From the NCBI RefSeq assembly GCF_025517535.1, contig NZ_JAOPKC010000004.1, positions 1 to 64,000 on the forward strand: a stretch of DNA of 64,000 bases, in the 5' to 3' direction. This DNA is from Halapricum hydrolyticum (GTDB lineage Archaea > Halobacteriota > Halobacteria > Halobacteriales > Haloarculaceae). Position 1 is the stretch's first letter, and each line of letters starts with the position of its first letter. This document shows positions 7,373 to 17,690 of this stretch, piece after piece. The notes under the pieces were generated by a model. That model did no database searches and was not told the origin of the DNA. It worked only from the letters and a program-made list of their open reading frames with translations. The position numbers were made by a program, and so were the translations under genes.

Positions 7373-10300
7373 TTATTCCTCGATCCCAGGCCGCCGTAAT
7401 TTGACCTCTTCACCCAGAATACGCGAACGTATGCTATCCAGATCGAATGTCTGTGGTTGATTCCGCTCTGCGCAACCGTATTGGTAGACGCATCGCGGAC
7501 AACCGTCAGTGCAGTCACAGCGGAACTGGGTTTCGAGCATTTCCATCGCCGTGGCGAAGTTTTGGAACTCGCCATCACGTTCTTGAACCAGTTGTCGGGC
7601 GACAGCAGCGCCACCCTCCTGTGCATCGAACACATCAACGTGGGCGTCGCCGACGTGCTCTGAGACATCACGGATCGGAACGCCAGACAGCTTCTGTAGT
7701 GCGAGTCGAAGGCCGTGTGCGAGCGTGTGCGTTGCATCGGTGCCGGCATCCGGAAGTGTGAGTCTCACACCTTCCGTTTCGTATTCGTAGCCGAATCGGG
7801 CGAACGAAGCGTCTGTCCCCTCGGTGTCGGGAGAATGGTCGGGGTTCGCCGAACACCGCCGGGTATCCTCGTAGTCCTCGTAGATGATACCGGGACAGTC
7901 CGGTTCAGTACATACCTGGAATTTCGTTTCGCTGTCGTCGATTCCACCGGACTGGTACTTGGCGCGGAACGACTCTGTGTATTCGAGGATATCATACTCG
8001 CCATACGAGAGTGTCCCGATCTCTTCACCATCTTCGGACACCAGCGAGAACGTCTCTGAAGAGTCGAAGCGCAGGATTTCGGTGTGCCGGCGCGAGAATG
8101 TGTTTTGGACACGCTCGCTTGGCTTTTCGTAGACGGTTCCTGCCTTGTCGAGTTCGTTCGGGAGGGGTTGCGTATCGAGTGTCGCTTCCACAGACTCCAT
8201 CGAATACAGACGACGCTCTTGCCACTGCCTACTCCCACACTCGCAACCGGCCATCCGATCCGTCGAAGCGTCTCCACACTCGGTGCAAATGAACTCGGAA
8301 GTAAGCGGCGACTCCTCGACATCGATCGCTCCTTCGACGTGATCTCGGAGATCGGCCGATGCCTTGTCATCGGTGATGACCTGTGCCACAACGTGCGGAC
8401 GACGCTCATGGAGGTAGGCAGCTCCTGGATGGAGTTCCCCCAGAGCGAGTCGGCTTGACCGACCGCCCCTGTCGTCACCGATCTGTGTCGGTTCACCTTT
8501 TTCGTCAACGACCGAGATATCTACCGAGTCAGATACCGACCGAAGGTTGAACGCGTACTCAGCGAACGCTTCGGTCAGTACGTCGCCGTAACTCTCTCCA
8601 GAGAGTGTTTCGAGGTGGTCTGAGAGGACATCGGCGCGGGAATCAACCTGCTCGATTGCTCGCTCATGTCGTTCGATGTCTTCCCCCTCTGTTGCAGCAT
8701 CACGCTTGGCGACCAGTCCCCGCCTGCGGTCTTCGAGAGCGCCGATCCGGTCCCGAATTCGATCCGTGTAATTCCGGTATCCGTCTACAAACACCTCTGT
8801 CACATTCTGAAGTGCGGTATCAATGCATTCTCCGTGTGCCTCTTTTGCATCGATGAGTGTTCGATCACACTCCTCTTCTTGGCACGTCTCCCCGTTTTGT
8901 TTGGCCTCATACCGTCGGTGACAGTTCGGACAGTACGCGTAATTCAGCAGGGATTCGAGGTGAGATCGTATCTCGGATTCGTTGTCCTCGATAGTGATAC
9001 CGAGCGGCCGAAGCCGGGATGATTCTTCGTCCAAATCCAGCGACGAGACTGACTTTGCCAGTAGCTGTGTGTACTTCGAGGCATCCTCACGCTGTGCGAG
9101 GGTTGCGCTTTTTCGCCGGACGACTTCTTCGCCGCCGGTAACGTCATGCTGAGAGACATCCCATGGAATTACGAATTCCGAAGCGACGTAATCGAAAACA
9201 GCCCATGTAAGTGATATTTCCAGGACTCGGGCGTTGTGTTCGTTGAGCGGAACGGGTTGCTTGTCGGCCGTGATGAGTTCGGTCGGTTCGTCGTAGTAGT
9301 AGTAATCAATCGGATTCCGCTGGCTGACGCTGTGTACCAGCGATGAATGCGAGGACCGTCCTGCTCGTCCGACTCGCTGAAGATAGGCGTTCATGTTCGG
9401 CGGCGTCCCATACATCAGGAGTGCGTCCAGCGCTCCGATGTCCACACCCAATTCCATGGTGGGTCCAGATGAGAGGAAGTTCGGCGAGGGTTCGCTTCGG
9501 AAGCGGTGTTCGATCTCACGGCGCTCCATCTTCGGTGTCGAACCGTAGTAAAGCCGACTTAGGAGGAGCGCGATCCGACTCCGACTCGCGGTGTAGGCAC
9601 GTTCGGTGAATCGCGGGTGTGATACGTCAGCGCGGTCCCGTAGCGTGTCTGGGCAATCGACTATGTTTTCGCCATGTCCGAATCGTCGGTGTATCGTCGA
9701 GTAGTATTCGTTCGCGTCCGGGTCGTAGCCGATGTTTCCAACTCCTGCGTGTATGATCTCTACCGCACCCGGTGAGAGCGCGAGGCGATCATCGTCTCGT
9801 CGGACGAAGACATCCTGCTGCAAGAGGCGATTGGCTGCCGCATCCAGTGGTCCTGAATCACCTACGATATCTTCCTGGAGGGCGTTGTTCCCCGCGGCGA
9901 CGAGAGCTCCAATAACTTCTTTCTCAGCATCGCTCAGTTCGTCGCCGACTACCGGATTGAGTCGAACGTCGATGAGTCCGTCTCGTTCGAGTGAAACGCC
10001 GCCAGTGCCACGCTGTTCGCCGATGTGACGAACCGCTCGCCGCCGGAGTCGATCCTTTATCGCTCGTTCTTGATTGGATATGTATGATGTCCCGAGAATC
10101 ACTGAACCCAGGTCGATTCCGGCCGCGCTTCGGACATCCTCACCACCAAGTTCTGATTCGAGTACGAGTAGTAACTCATACGCGGTATCTGTGACAGCGT
10201 CGAGTGGCACCCAGTCCGTCGTTTTACTGGTACCTTTCCCCTCGTCTCCTGGGCGAAGCGATTCGAGGTCTTCGGGCCCCAAATCGTCCGGAGCGACCGC

Positions 10301-12946
10301 TTGCTGTTCGAGCGATATCGACGTCAGGATAAGTTGATCCAGTACGGTTTCGACCTCAGGGTCGGTGAATGCCCGGTCGAGATCCTTCATGTCCCGATGA
10401 GAGTCTGAAAAAGACAGGAGCTTGGCATCGTCGAATCCAGAGTCGTCAACGAGATCCCGGAGGAGATACTGGGAGGTGGTTACCGCCACGTTCGTCGGAC
10501 TCCGTAGTAGTTCGTCGAACGCGTCACCAACGACCGTCGAGTACAGTCCATGCGAACACGGCATCGCATTCCGATGTTCAAGTGGCGATACGACGTTCCC
10601 GTTGGCGTCCCATGTTCGGTACTTGCGATATGGCTGTTCGTTGACCTGGTAGTCTGGAGCGTCGCATCCGCAATCTCCACCCGGAACGACTTCGCCATCA
10701 CACTCCGAACACGAGAGAGTCACAGCTAATTCAGCCAGCCCACCTTTCGCAAAGTCGGTTGAACCGCAGGAGCACTGTCTTGGTGGATCACGAGTGAAGT
10801 GAACAGCATCACAACTCTCATCTGCACAGACCCACGGCAAGAGTCGTGTACTGTTCACCTCTGTCCCGCATTCACACGTCGTCGGGAGCACGTCCTGCTC
10901 GTGGTGTTCACCACATTCGCTACAAACGATTGAACCGGGAACAGTAGCGAGTTCAAAATCGGAGGTAGCGCATACTGAACACGTCGGGGTCTCGGACCAC
11001 CCGTAGCCACAGGACGGGTTTCGACAGGTGTATTCATCGTCGCCGGTCGGGACTCCGGGGGAGCCACAGTCTGGACAGGAGGCGATGACGCTCCGTCCCT
11101 CGTGTGTGCCGCAACTGGTGCACTCGTGGTATGGCCGGAACGTCACACGATGCATCGGGATCGAACTTCCGCTCGACGAGAGGCACGCCGAACAGAATTC
11201 GTGTTCGTCCTCTCCGATTAGTCCCTCGTCGGTGTGGACGTAGGGTTCCAGCTGCCCACAGCGGGAGCAGGCGTTCGCCACAAGGTACTCTTCGTTGCAT
11301 TGGCGGCAGTACGTCGCTCGGGTTACGAAGTCTTCTCCACAGGCCTCACAACGCTCCTGCGGCGAGCGGTATACTGCGGTGCAGGCGGCGCAGGCGTAAA
11401 ACCCGTCAAGGGGCCACGAAAAGAGGTGGTTTCGGCTTTCGAGCAATCCTGCAAACTGCCCTATCCGCTGGAAATTATCAACTAATGTTTCTGCCGCCTC
11501 TATCGAAATATCGAACCGATCAGCACAATCCTGGATGAATGCCTCGGGTGAACGAGGATCGTTCGACAGGTCAGTATGGAGTGCTTGTAGCGTCTTCACC
11601 ACGGAATCGGTAGGGTTCTCGTCAGTGTAGAAATCGTACAGATCGTCAGCGACCCGCTCTTCGACCCGTTCATTGTCAAGTGACTCCGCTTCCGGGATGT
11701 TCAGGTCGATGTCTCCCAGCTGAGAAGGGGCTTGGTTTTCTTGTCTGCCTGCTTTGACGATTGAATCCGCTGACACAATGTCTTCATACAGAACGGATGG
11801 CGCTTCCTCAGGTGGGTCAGCAGTGAGTGTGCGTGGCTCCTCGCTCACCCTACTGATGTCGGTTGCACCGCTGATTTGTCGGAACAGTTCCGCGTCGTTA
11901 TCGACGGTCGCACTACTCCCAATCACCTGTAACGGGTTACTGTCGTTCTGCTCGCGGAGCCGTCGGAGTCGCTTGACCAGAGTGGCCGTATAACTCCCGA
12001 GCAGTCCGTCGTAGGTGTGTACCTCGTCAAATACCAGGAACGACGGATCGTAAACGAAGGCCTCTTGCTCCGTTTCAGCATTGACGTTGAGCAGACGGTA
12101 GTTAAGGGTGTCCGGATTGGTCAAGATGATATCAGCTCCGGATTCCAACACGGAGTTCTTCGTCAAACGGACGAAATCCAATGGGACCTTGTGGTCCGCG
12201 TCGGTTTCACAGCGAGGCTTGTCGGGACGAAGACGGTAGTCGTCAGTCGTTCGCTCAACGAACACGCCCTGCCGACAGTTCTGGCATTTCTCCAGTTCGT
12301 CGTTCGCACCGGGACAGCCGAAGTGCTGGAAAGTCCGGTTCAGGTACCCCTGTGCTTTTGATTCGTAGCTGTTTCGAGGCGTATCACCGTCGTAAATCCC
12401 AACCGTGACCCACTCTTTCTGTCTGAGATTCCGGTTGATACGATAGAGGATTTGGACGAGGCGTTTGAACTGGTCTTGTGCCAGGGCCTTCGTCGGATAC
12501 AGTAGCAGCGCCTTCGTCGGTGTTCGACCGTCGGAATCTTCATTCCGTTTGGCGGTGACGATTCGGTCAAGAATCGGGATGAGCCATGCCTCAGTTTTTC
12601 CTCGACCCGTTGCTGCGGTGATGACAGTATCATCACCGTCGAGAATGGTACTGACACTCCGTTCTTGGAAGTCGTAGAGCCGTCGGAATCCTTCTTGCTT
12701 GAACGCCCGAATTACGTTCGGATGTAGTGACTGATTCTGTGCAAACGATTCCCAGTCCGTATCGCTCCAGTTGGCGATCGGTAGCGCCTGCAAATACGGA
12801 CCTCGCATCCCTGCGAGTGTCGATTCCCCAGCCGAATCCGGTTGTAACCGCTGTGAAACACTTCGAGCAGGTATGCCGCCACGCCCCTGGAGATAGGTCT
12901 GGTAGGCCTCCCGCATCGAAGCAGCGTGGCGAGCAGGATCGTTCAT
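7373..12946 (-). CDS. Giant SF2 helicase with zinc-ribbon insert and C-terminal DUF1998 domain (DpdJ-like candidate)
   Basis: About 1857 aa. The first RecA domain has Walker A AATGRGKTEA, DEVHTY (motif II) and GSSATV (III). A long insert follows with at least eight CxxC-type zinc pairs (CRQC, CSRC, CTSC, CPDC, CSVC, CSEC and others). The second RecA domain has ELGVDIGALD and QRVGRAGRS (motif VI). The C terminus is a DUF1998 domain as in MrfA-type helicases, with THTLAHGLRLAL, EGGAAVARQL and the cluster CTDGCPRCVYQYGC. It probably translocates on double-stranded DNA. A TTG at 12973 overlapping the upstream TGA is an alternative start. It is the last gene of a five-gene operon. The gene order resembles dpdG-H-I-J of bacterial 7-deazaguanine islands, so DpdJ is my tentative match. 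Confidence 0.8.
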   Translation of the reverse strand: MNDPARHAASMREAYQTYLQGRGGIPARSVSQRLQPDSAGESTLAGMRGPYLQALPIANWSDTDWESFAQNQSLHPNVIRAFKQEGFRRLYDFQERSVSTILDGDDTVITAATGRGKTEAWLIPILDRIVTAKRNEDSDGRTPTKALLLYPTKALAQDQFKRLVQILYRINRNLRQKEWVTVGIYDGDTPRNSYESKAQGYLNRTFQHFGCPGANDELEKCQNCRQGVFVERTTDDYRLRPDKPRCETDADHKVPLDFVRLTKNSVLESGADIILTNPDTLNYRLLNVNAETEQEAFVYDPSFLVFDEVHTYDGLLGSYTATLVKRLRRLREQNDSNPLQVIGSSATVDNDAELFRQISGATDISRVSEEPRTLTADPPEEAPSVLYEDIVSADSIVKAGRQENQAPSQLGDIDLNIPEAESLDNERVEERVADDLYDFYTDENPTDSVVKTLQALHTDLSNDPRSPEAFIQDCADRFDISIEAAETLVDNFQRIGQFAGLLESRNHLFSWPLDGFYACAACTAVYRSPQERCEACGEDFVTRATYCRQCNEEYLVANACSRCGQLEPYVHTDEGLIGEDEHEFCSACLSSSGSSIPMHRVTFRPYHECTSCGTHEGRSVIASCPDCGSPGVPTGDDEYTCRNPSCGYGWSETPTCSVCATSDFELATVPGSIVCSECGEHHEQDVLPTTCECGTEVNSTRLLPWVCADESCDAVHFTRDPPRQCSCGSTDFAKGGLAELAVTLSCSECDGEVVPGGDCGCDAPDYQVNEQPYRKYRTWDANGNVVSPLEHRNAMPCSHGLYSTVVGDAFDELLRSPTNVAVTTSQYLLRDLVDDSGFDDAKLLSFSDSHRDMKDLDRAFTDPEVETVLDQLILTSISLEQQAVAPDDLGPEDLESLRPGDEGKGTSKTTDWVPLDAVTDTAYELLLVLESELGGEDVRSAAGIDLGSVILGTSYISNQERAIKDRLRRRAVRHIGEQRGTGGVSLERDGLIDVRLNPVVGDELSDAEKEVIGALVAAGNNALQEDIVGDSGPLDAAANRLLQQDVFVRRDDDRLALSPGAVEIIHAGVGNIGYDPDANEYYSTIHRRFGHGENIVDCPDTLRDRADVSHPRFTERAYTASRSRIALLLSRLYYGSTPKMERREIEHRFRSEPSPNFLSSGPTMELGVDIGALDALLMYGTPPNMNAYLQRVGRAGRSSHSSLVHSVSQRNPIDYYYYDEPTELITADKQPVPLNEHNARVLEISLTWAVFDYVASEFVIPWDVSQHDVTGGEEVVRRKSATLAQREDASKYTQLLAKSVSSLDLDEESSRLRPLGITIEDNESEIRSHLESLLNYAYCPNCHRRYEAKQNGETCQEEECDRTLIDAKEAHGECIDTALQNVTEVFVDGYRNYTDRIRDRIGALEDRRRGLVAKRDAATEGEDIERHERAIEQVDSRADVLSDHLETLSGESYGDVLTEAFAEYAFNLRSVSDSVDISVVDEKGEPTQIGDDRGGRSSRLALGELHPGAAYLHERRPHVVAQVITDDKASADLRDHVEGAIDVEESPLTSEFICTECGDASTDRMAGCECGSRQWQERRLYSMESVEATLDTQPLPNELDKAGTVYEKPSERVQNTFSRRHTEILRFDSSETFSLVSEDGEEIGTLSYGEYDILEYTESFRAKYQSGGIDDSETKFQVCTEPDCPGIIYEDYEDTRRCSANPDHSPDTEGTDASFARFGYEYETEGVRLTLPDAGTDATHTLAHGLRLALQKLSGVPIRDVSEHVGDAHVDVFDAQEGGAAVARQLVQERDGEFQNFATAMEMLETQFRCDCTDGCPRCVYQYGCAERNQPQTFDLDSIRSRILGEEVKLRRPGIEE

Positions 12947-12969
12947 CGCTGAATCCCTCGTAGCATCAC

Positions 12970-13749
12970 TCAAATACTCAACTCGACAGCATTCGCTAAC
13001 TGGTCAATACCTTTCAACTCGCGGAGTACCTCGACATCCACATCGGCCAGAGTTAGACTGGAGCGCGAACTTAACCGTTCGACCGCTTCGACAGTGTCAT
13101 CACTCAGGCCGTGAGTCTCTTGGAACGCGTCGAGTCCTTGCAACTCCTGGTGGTTCTCCCACTGCCTGGTAGCGTTCTCCCAGTTGTTGACCACTGTGGA
13201 TGCGGTTCGCTCCGGTTCCCACATATTTGTCGTGATGATCTGTTCCAGCCAATTGACCGTTTTGGCGAATTCGTCGTTTTGTCCGCCGATGATTTCTTGC
13301 AGGTCCCGTGCCGAAGAGAGGCGCTTCTCCCATTCATTCTTGTAGCTTCGGAGCCGCTCCTTGACGATGTCTGTCGCCTTGCTGACTGAGGATGTCGCAG
13401 CAGTTACGTCCTTCCGCAACTCGTTAATCGGTGTCCCTGGGCCACCTCCCGTGTTTTCGACCACTGCATCAACAATGTCGGCCTTATCTGACTTAACAGC
13501 GTCTTCGGCCTCGTCAAGCGCGGCTTGAACTCTTGGTGTCTCATTCCCCTCAAACATCTCATTTAGCAATCGTCGGTAGAACTGCAAGGTTTCGACCGCT
13601 TCAGCGAGTTCTCTCACGTCGCTGTTCAGGCTTGATACTGTTCCCTTAGCCGTGGCTACCTTTTCGTCGATATTCTCGGCCCTCTCCTTACGATCTGCTT
13701 GCTTCTCGATGGCTTCGACTGCCTTTGAAAGTGTTGCAGCGTTACTCAT
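12970..13749 (-). CDS. Coiled-coil protein of the ATPase/helicase operon (DpdI-position)
   Basis: A 259-aa acidic, mostly helical protein, rich in heptad-like stretches (KAVEAIEKQADRKERAENID and onwards), with no catalytic motif visible. It ends with a short HhH-like stretch, ELKGIDQLANAVE. It begins 2 bp after the ATPase stop and its TGA overlaps a possible TTG start of the giant helicase, so translation is probably coupled. It likely links the ATPase and helicase subunits. Its position corresponds to DpdI if the operon is Dpd-like, but I see no sequence feature that proves this. Confidence 0.65.
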   Translation of the reverse strand: MSNAATLSKAVEAIEKQADRKERAENIDEKVATAKGTVSSLNSDVRELAEAVETLQFYRRLLNEMFEGNETPRVQAALDEAEDAVKSDKADIVDAVVENTGGGPGTPINELRKDVTAATSSVSKATDIVKERLRSYKNEWEKRLSSARDLQEIIGGQNDEFAKTVNWLEQIITTNMWEPERTASTVVNNWENATRQWENHQELQGLDAFQETHGLSDDTVEAVERLSSRSSLTLADVDVEVLRELKGIDQLANAVELSI

Positions 13750-13751
13750 TA

Positions 13752-16700
13752 TTAGTAGGAATTCACCGCATTGATGACATCACTTCGAGCGGATTCATAT
13801 TCTGTGACCTCGTTCAGTTCCTGAATCTGCGTTCGCAGGTCGCTACTTTCGGAGACATCGAGCCCGGATAACTCCTCGATAATCTCGTCGAAGGTTCGAT
13901 ACACTTCCCAGGTTATGTGGTCCTCTTTGCTTGCTTGGAACTCATGGAGGAGTTCGACCCGTTCGAGCGGCGACTCCGCCTCCAACTCGACGAACGACGA
14001 TATAGATTCGTTGAATGTGGTAAGATCGATGGACTTCTTCTCGTGCAATTCCTGCTGAACGTTCTCCCAGCGCTCCAGTTTCGTCACGCCAAACATACCA
14101 AGACACTCAATCAGCGTATCTAGCATGGATTCGATCTCGTCCGCCCTATGGCTCGGGTCGTGCCACTGTTGAATCGGATCCAGCGCGGATTCAAAGTGCG
14201 ATTCGAGGTCTTCGTCACTCAGACGGGACAGTTCGATGGCGTAATCCGAAATAGAGTTCAAGAATGTTACGACGCTGGTCTTCTTATTGGAAGAACGACT
14301 TGTACCAATATTGTACGCACTTGGGTAGTCGAGTTTCTCCGTATCGATCTGTTGTGCCAACTGCAGGTACTTATCAGGATCCGACGCGATATCTTTTCGA
14401 ACAGGGTCGAGTCGATCATGATCCACGAGGTTCTTTTTCAACAGGAAGAATCCATCAACGAGTCCCTCGATGTCCCTCCGGCGATCTTTGAGTCCACCGA
14501 GTGTGGATCTGAGACTGGATTCGTCTGAGAGGGCTTCTCGAATAGGACTCTCGTATTCTCGATCTCTGGGAACCTGTCGATCGAATATGGCTTCACGGTC
14601 GAATTCGGTCGTCCCGAACTCAGCGTTCGAGAGCAACAATTTGCCGAGCAAGATAGTGTGCTCTATCGTAAGTCCGGGAGGAAGCATACCGTTTTTATCG
14701 TCTTCGATCTCCTTACGCATCTTCTGTCGGAAGCCGACGACGGAATTCGTCGCCCACGACCGCAGCTGTTCAACTGTTGCGGACTCGGGAAGCTCCCCGT
14801 CTTCATTCATTCCGACCTCCAACAGTTCGAAGTAGAGATCCATGTACTCCTTTCCGAACGGAAGCATTACTGACAGGCCATCACGCTCGTCTGGCCCTTC
14901 GATGGACACTGGGACCTTCTCACCGCGTGTATAGTAGATAGCAGTTGCTGGATCTCTCGAAGAGTTCGTGTTCCCGAGTTTTGTGGGATCGTGCCACATC
15001 CCCAATACTGATTCTGCTCCGGAACGGAGTACCTCCGAACTCGGGTAACTGTCGCCGGTCTCCACCCACTCTAAGAAGTCGTTGATCTGGTTCTCCCGCC
15101 GATCCGTATCTTCCCCCTCGCCGCCCTGTTTTGTTTTGGTCTTAGTTTTCTCTTTCTTATCGATCTCGGTTTTCGTTTCCTTTTCTGTCCCCGGTGTTTT
15201 GGTGATTTCTGACTCGCTTTCTTCTGACGCTGGGATTGATGGCCGGGAGTTATCGGCGTTTCCGAGAATGCGAGTCGCCGCTTCGTTCGGATGAAACGCA
15301 ACGTAGTTGGCCCCCTCGTAGTCAACCGTCCCTTCACCGTCTGTATCGAACTCGAACGCTTCCAGTACGCCACGATGGATAAGAATCTCTGACGAATCAT
15401 CGCGTACCTCGTCACGATACCCGTACCATGTGGCGAGTTTTTGCATTTGGTTTGAGTACGACCCGGGATCGATAGGGGTCACTTGGTTGTCCACGTTCGG
15501 GTTCTTATCCACCACTTCGTATGGCGGATCGTCCGAGAGGAGCACGCGTCGTACGACCTTCTGTAATAGTACGCGTGGTGTGCGACGAGGAGACCCATCC
15601 TCTAAGAGATGATCGTATGCCATCTGTACGAACGCTCGGTTGAACGGGTAGAGTCCGTCAAAGGCCGATTCAGTAGATTCGTTGATCTCTGCTCCGGATT
15701 CACGCTTGATCACATCCATGTACTTGTGAACAAGATCCACCGATAGCGAGTTGTCCAGGAAGTAGGCAACCCCGTCCTGTGTCAGACTCAGGTACCCCTC
15801 AGAGCGGTCCTGAAGGTATGTCAACGCGTCTTCGTTGCCACGGTTACTGAGTGCATCCTGCAGGTCGTCTTGTTCGAACCCGGTGGTGTAGCCGAGTACG
15901 ATATCATAGGTCGCGCTCTCGACCTGAATGATTTGGTCGAGCAATTGCTCTTTCAGCACCGAGAACGTAGTGACATCCTCACAGATGATTACCGGTCGCT
16001 TGTCGAGTTCCTCTACGTAGCGCTGAGCGTAGTCTCGGAGCTGCCCTTGGAAGTCATCTACACCAATGACGTGTGAGAAGTGTCGGTGGATCTCGTCTCG
16101 AAGTGCCTGTCGAAGCACCTGCCTTTTGTTGTGGAATACAGAATCGGTGCCGAGGGAAAGAGCGATATCCCGGTAGTCTTCCTTCGAGATGAGGTTAGGA
16201 TCGAAGTCGGTTTCATCACCTTCATATAGACCGTTCTGATACTCCTGTATGTTCGACGCCAGCATCGACTCCAGATTGCCTTCCTGAATTATTCGATCAA
16301 TGTTAGCATCCGCAAGTTTCTGTCCCGGATTTGCAACCAGATTTCTGACAATCGCATCAGCCACCTTTTCCGCGTCTAGTTCTGTTACCTGTCTAATCTC
16401 GGGGTCCTCACCGAGTGGTTCGGCAAGTGTTGAGATAATGTGCTCTATGTTCGTCTGGTTGGCCTTGATGTGTAGCGGGATTCGATCCGGTGCACCCTCC
16501 GATTCTCCTTTCCCCGCGAGTTCGTAGTCCAACCACTGACAGAGTTGGCTCTTCCCAGACCCGGTTTCTCCGCGAACGATGAACGTTCGGATATCTGCGT
16601 CGATGGGTGAATCAACTAACTCGTCTCGGAACTGCTCCTGTGTTACGAACTCATCCTGATATCGAGGTAAGAATTTTGCATAAATCCGGTCGATATCAAG

Positions 16701-16808
16701 GTGCGTATTGTAGAAGGTCTTCGGATCATCTTTTTGTTGTGCAGTTGCTGTAAGATATGTCCGAACGACCTCGTCGTCCCAGGGTCTCTGGTCGGCAAGA
16801 AGACTCAT
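13752..16808 (-). CDS. Large P-loop ATPase (DpdH-like candidate)
   Basis: A 1018-aa protein. The N-terminal region holds Walker A GETGSGKS at residues 80-87 and a Walker B-like IICED at about 274-278, so it is a STAND/AAA-type NTPase. Residues about 530-580 form a charged, disordered linker (SESEITKTPGTEKETKTEID), after which an all-helical half follows with no known motif. Overlap with the previous gene is ATGA (4 bp). Large ATPases of this size sit next to DUF1998 helicases in Dpd and other restriction islands. By order and length it fits DpdH, with modest certainty. It probably controls the helicase in response to unmodified DNA. Confidence 0.65.
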   Translation of the reverse strand: MSLLADQRPWDDEVVRTYLTATAQQKDDPKTFYNTHLDIDRIYAKFLPRYQDEFVTQEQFRDELVDSPIDADIRTFIVRGETGSGKSQLCQWLDYELAGKGESEGAPDRIPLHIKANQTNIEHIISTLAEPLGEDPEIRQVTELDAEKVADAIVRNLVANPGQKLADANIDRIIQEGNLESMLASNIQEYQNGLYEGDETDFDPNLISKEDYRDIALSLGTDSVFHNKRQVLRQALRDEIHRHFSHVIGVDDFQGQLRDYAQRYVEELDKRPVIICEDVTTFSVLKEQLLDQIIQVESATYDIVLGYTTGFEQDDLQDALSNRGNEDALTYLQDRSEGYLSLTQDGVAYFLDNSLSVDLVHKYMDVIKRESGAEINESTESAFDGLYPFNRAFVQMAYDHLLEDGSPRRTPRVLLQKVVRRVLLSDDPPYEVVDKNPNVDNQVTPIDPGSYSNQMQKLATWYGYRDEVRDDSSEILIHRGVLEAFEFDTDGEGTVDYEGANYVAFHPNEAATRILGNADNSRPSIPASEESESEITKTPGTEKETKTEIDKKEKTKTKTKQGGEGEDTDRRENQINDFLEWVETGDSYPSSEVLRSGAESVLGMWHDPTKLGNTNSSRDPATAIYYTRGEKVPVSIEGPDERDGLSVMLPFGKEYMDLYFELLEVGMNEDGELPESATVEQLRSWATNSVVGFRQKMRKEIEDDKNGMLPPGLTIEHTILLGKLLLSNAEFGTTEFDREAIFDRQVPRDREYESPIREALSDESSLRSTLGGLKDRRRDIEGLVDGFFLLKKNLVDHDRLDPVRKDIASDPDKYLQLAQQIDTEKLDYPSAYNIGTSRSSNKKTSVVTFLNSISDYAIELSRLSDEDLESHFESALDPIQQWHDPSHRADEIESMLDTLIECLGMFGVTKLERWENVQQELHEKKSIDLTTFNESISSFVELEAESPLERVELLHEFQASKEDHITWEVYRTFDEIIEELSGLDVSESSDLRTQIQELNEVTEYESARSDVINAVNSY

Positions 16809-17680
16809 AACGTAGCCACCTCATCATGTTCAAGCGGATATCGATACGCCGGCTTGTCTGGTCGTTCGCTGAGTTCGAACCGGCTCACCTGGTCAGCTTT
16901 TGTCGCTGGAATCCTCACCTGATAAGTAGCGTCACTCGGTGTCTTTAGTGCCAGCACGTCGTCTTCGATCATCGTCTTCATGGTATCGCTAAGCCCCAGA
17001 TAGACGCGGGGAACGCCGCCCCGTGACGCATAGCACGCGAAAAAGTGTTCTTCGATCCAGTCCAGCGCTTCGCGGATGCTGTTTGAGCCCTCCTCACGCT
17101 CGAACTCTTTGAGAAGGTCGTAAATCAGCGCGGGACATGGACTCGTTCCGATTTCCTGGTTATCTTTTATCGAAATGAGGCCTACTGGTGCCATCAGGTT
17201 GTACCACATCTCGACCTTCTGAACGGTCCAGTCGAAGGGGTAGTCGTCTGCTTCCCGTTCGAGGTCTTCTTTCAAGTTGCCTTTGTCGTAGAGGCGGACC
17301 TCCTTGTCTTTTTCTTTCTCAATCATAACTTCCTGAATCCGGGCGAAGTGATCTTGAGCGTCCTGCTGCTGTTTGAGATGGTGAAGCACTCGAATTTCGA
17401 ATGGATACTCCGAGAACGGTTGGTCGTCGATTGGTTCGACTACGCGTTCGGACGGTTTCTCGATTATGTCGATGGCGTGGAGGAACTGTACCGTGTCATC
17501 TACGGAGTCCGTATTCGAATCATCTGCCGGTCGAACGAAATCCTGGTGCACTTGTGATATGGGCGTCGAGCCTTGAACGTTCGTAGCTATTGCCTTGACT
17601 TCGGCTCCACGAACGCCTTGATAGCTGGCCAGGTCTTTGGTCGATTTTCCGTCTGCGTAGGTGTAAATGTCGTCCGTCAT
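16805..17680 (-). CDS. Unknown protein of the ATPase operon (DpdG-position)
   Basis: A 291-aa soluble, acidic protein. The stretch VRGAEVKAIATNVQGSTPIS near the N terminus could be a helix-turn-helix. The middle is helical and charged (QEVMIEKEKDKEVRLYDKGN). No catalytic motif is seen. It lies 10 bp after the first operon gene and overlaps the ATPase start by 4 bp. In a Dpd-like order (G-H-I-J) it would be DpdG, a match based on position and size only. Confidence 0.55.
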   Translation of the reverse strand: MTDDIYTYADGKSTKDLASYQGVRGAEVKAIATNVQGSTPISQVHQDFVRPADDSNTDSVDDTVQFLHAIDIIEKPSERVVEPIDDQPFSEYPFEIRVLHHLKQQQDAQDHFARIQEVMIEKEKDKEVRLYDKGNLKEDLEREADDYPFDWTVQKVEMWYNLMAPVGLISIKDNQEIGTSPCPALIYDLLKEFEREEGSNSIREALDWIEEHFFACYASRGGVPRVYLGLSDTMKTMIEDDVLALKTPSDATYQVRIPATKADQVSRFELSERPDKPAYRYPLEHDEVATL

Positions 17681-17690
17681 TAGTGGTGGA

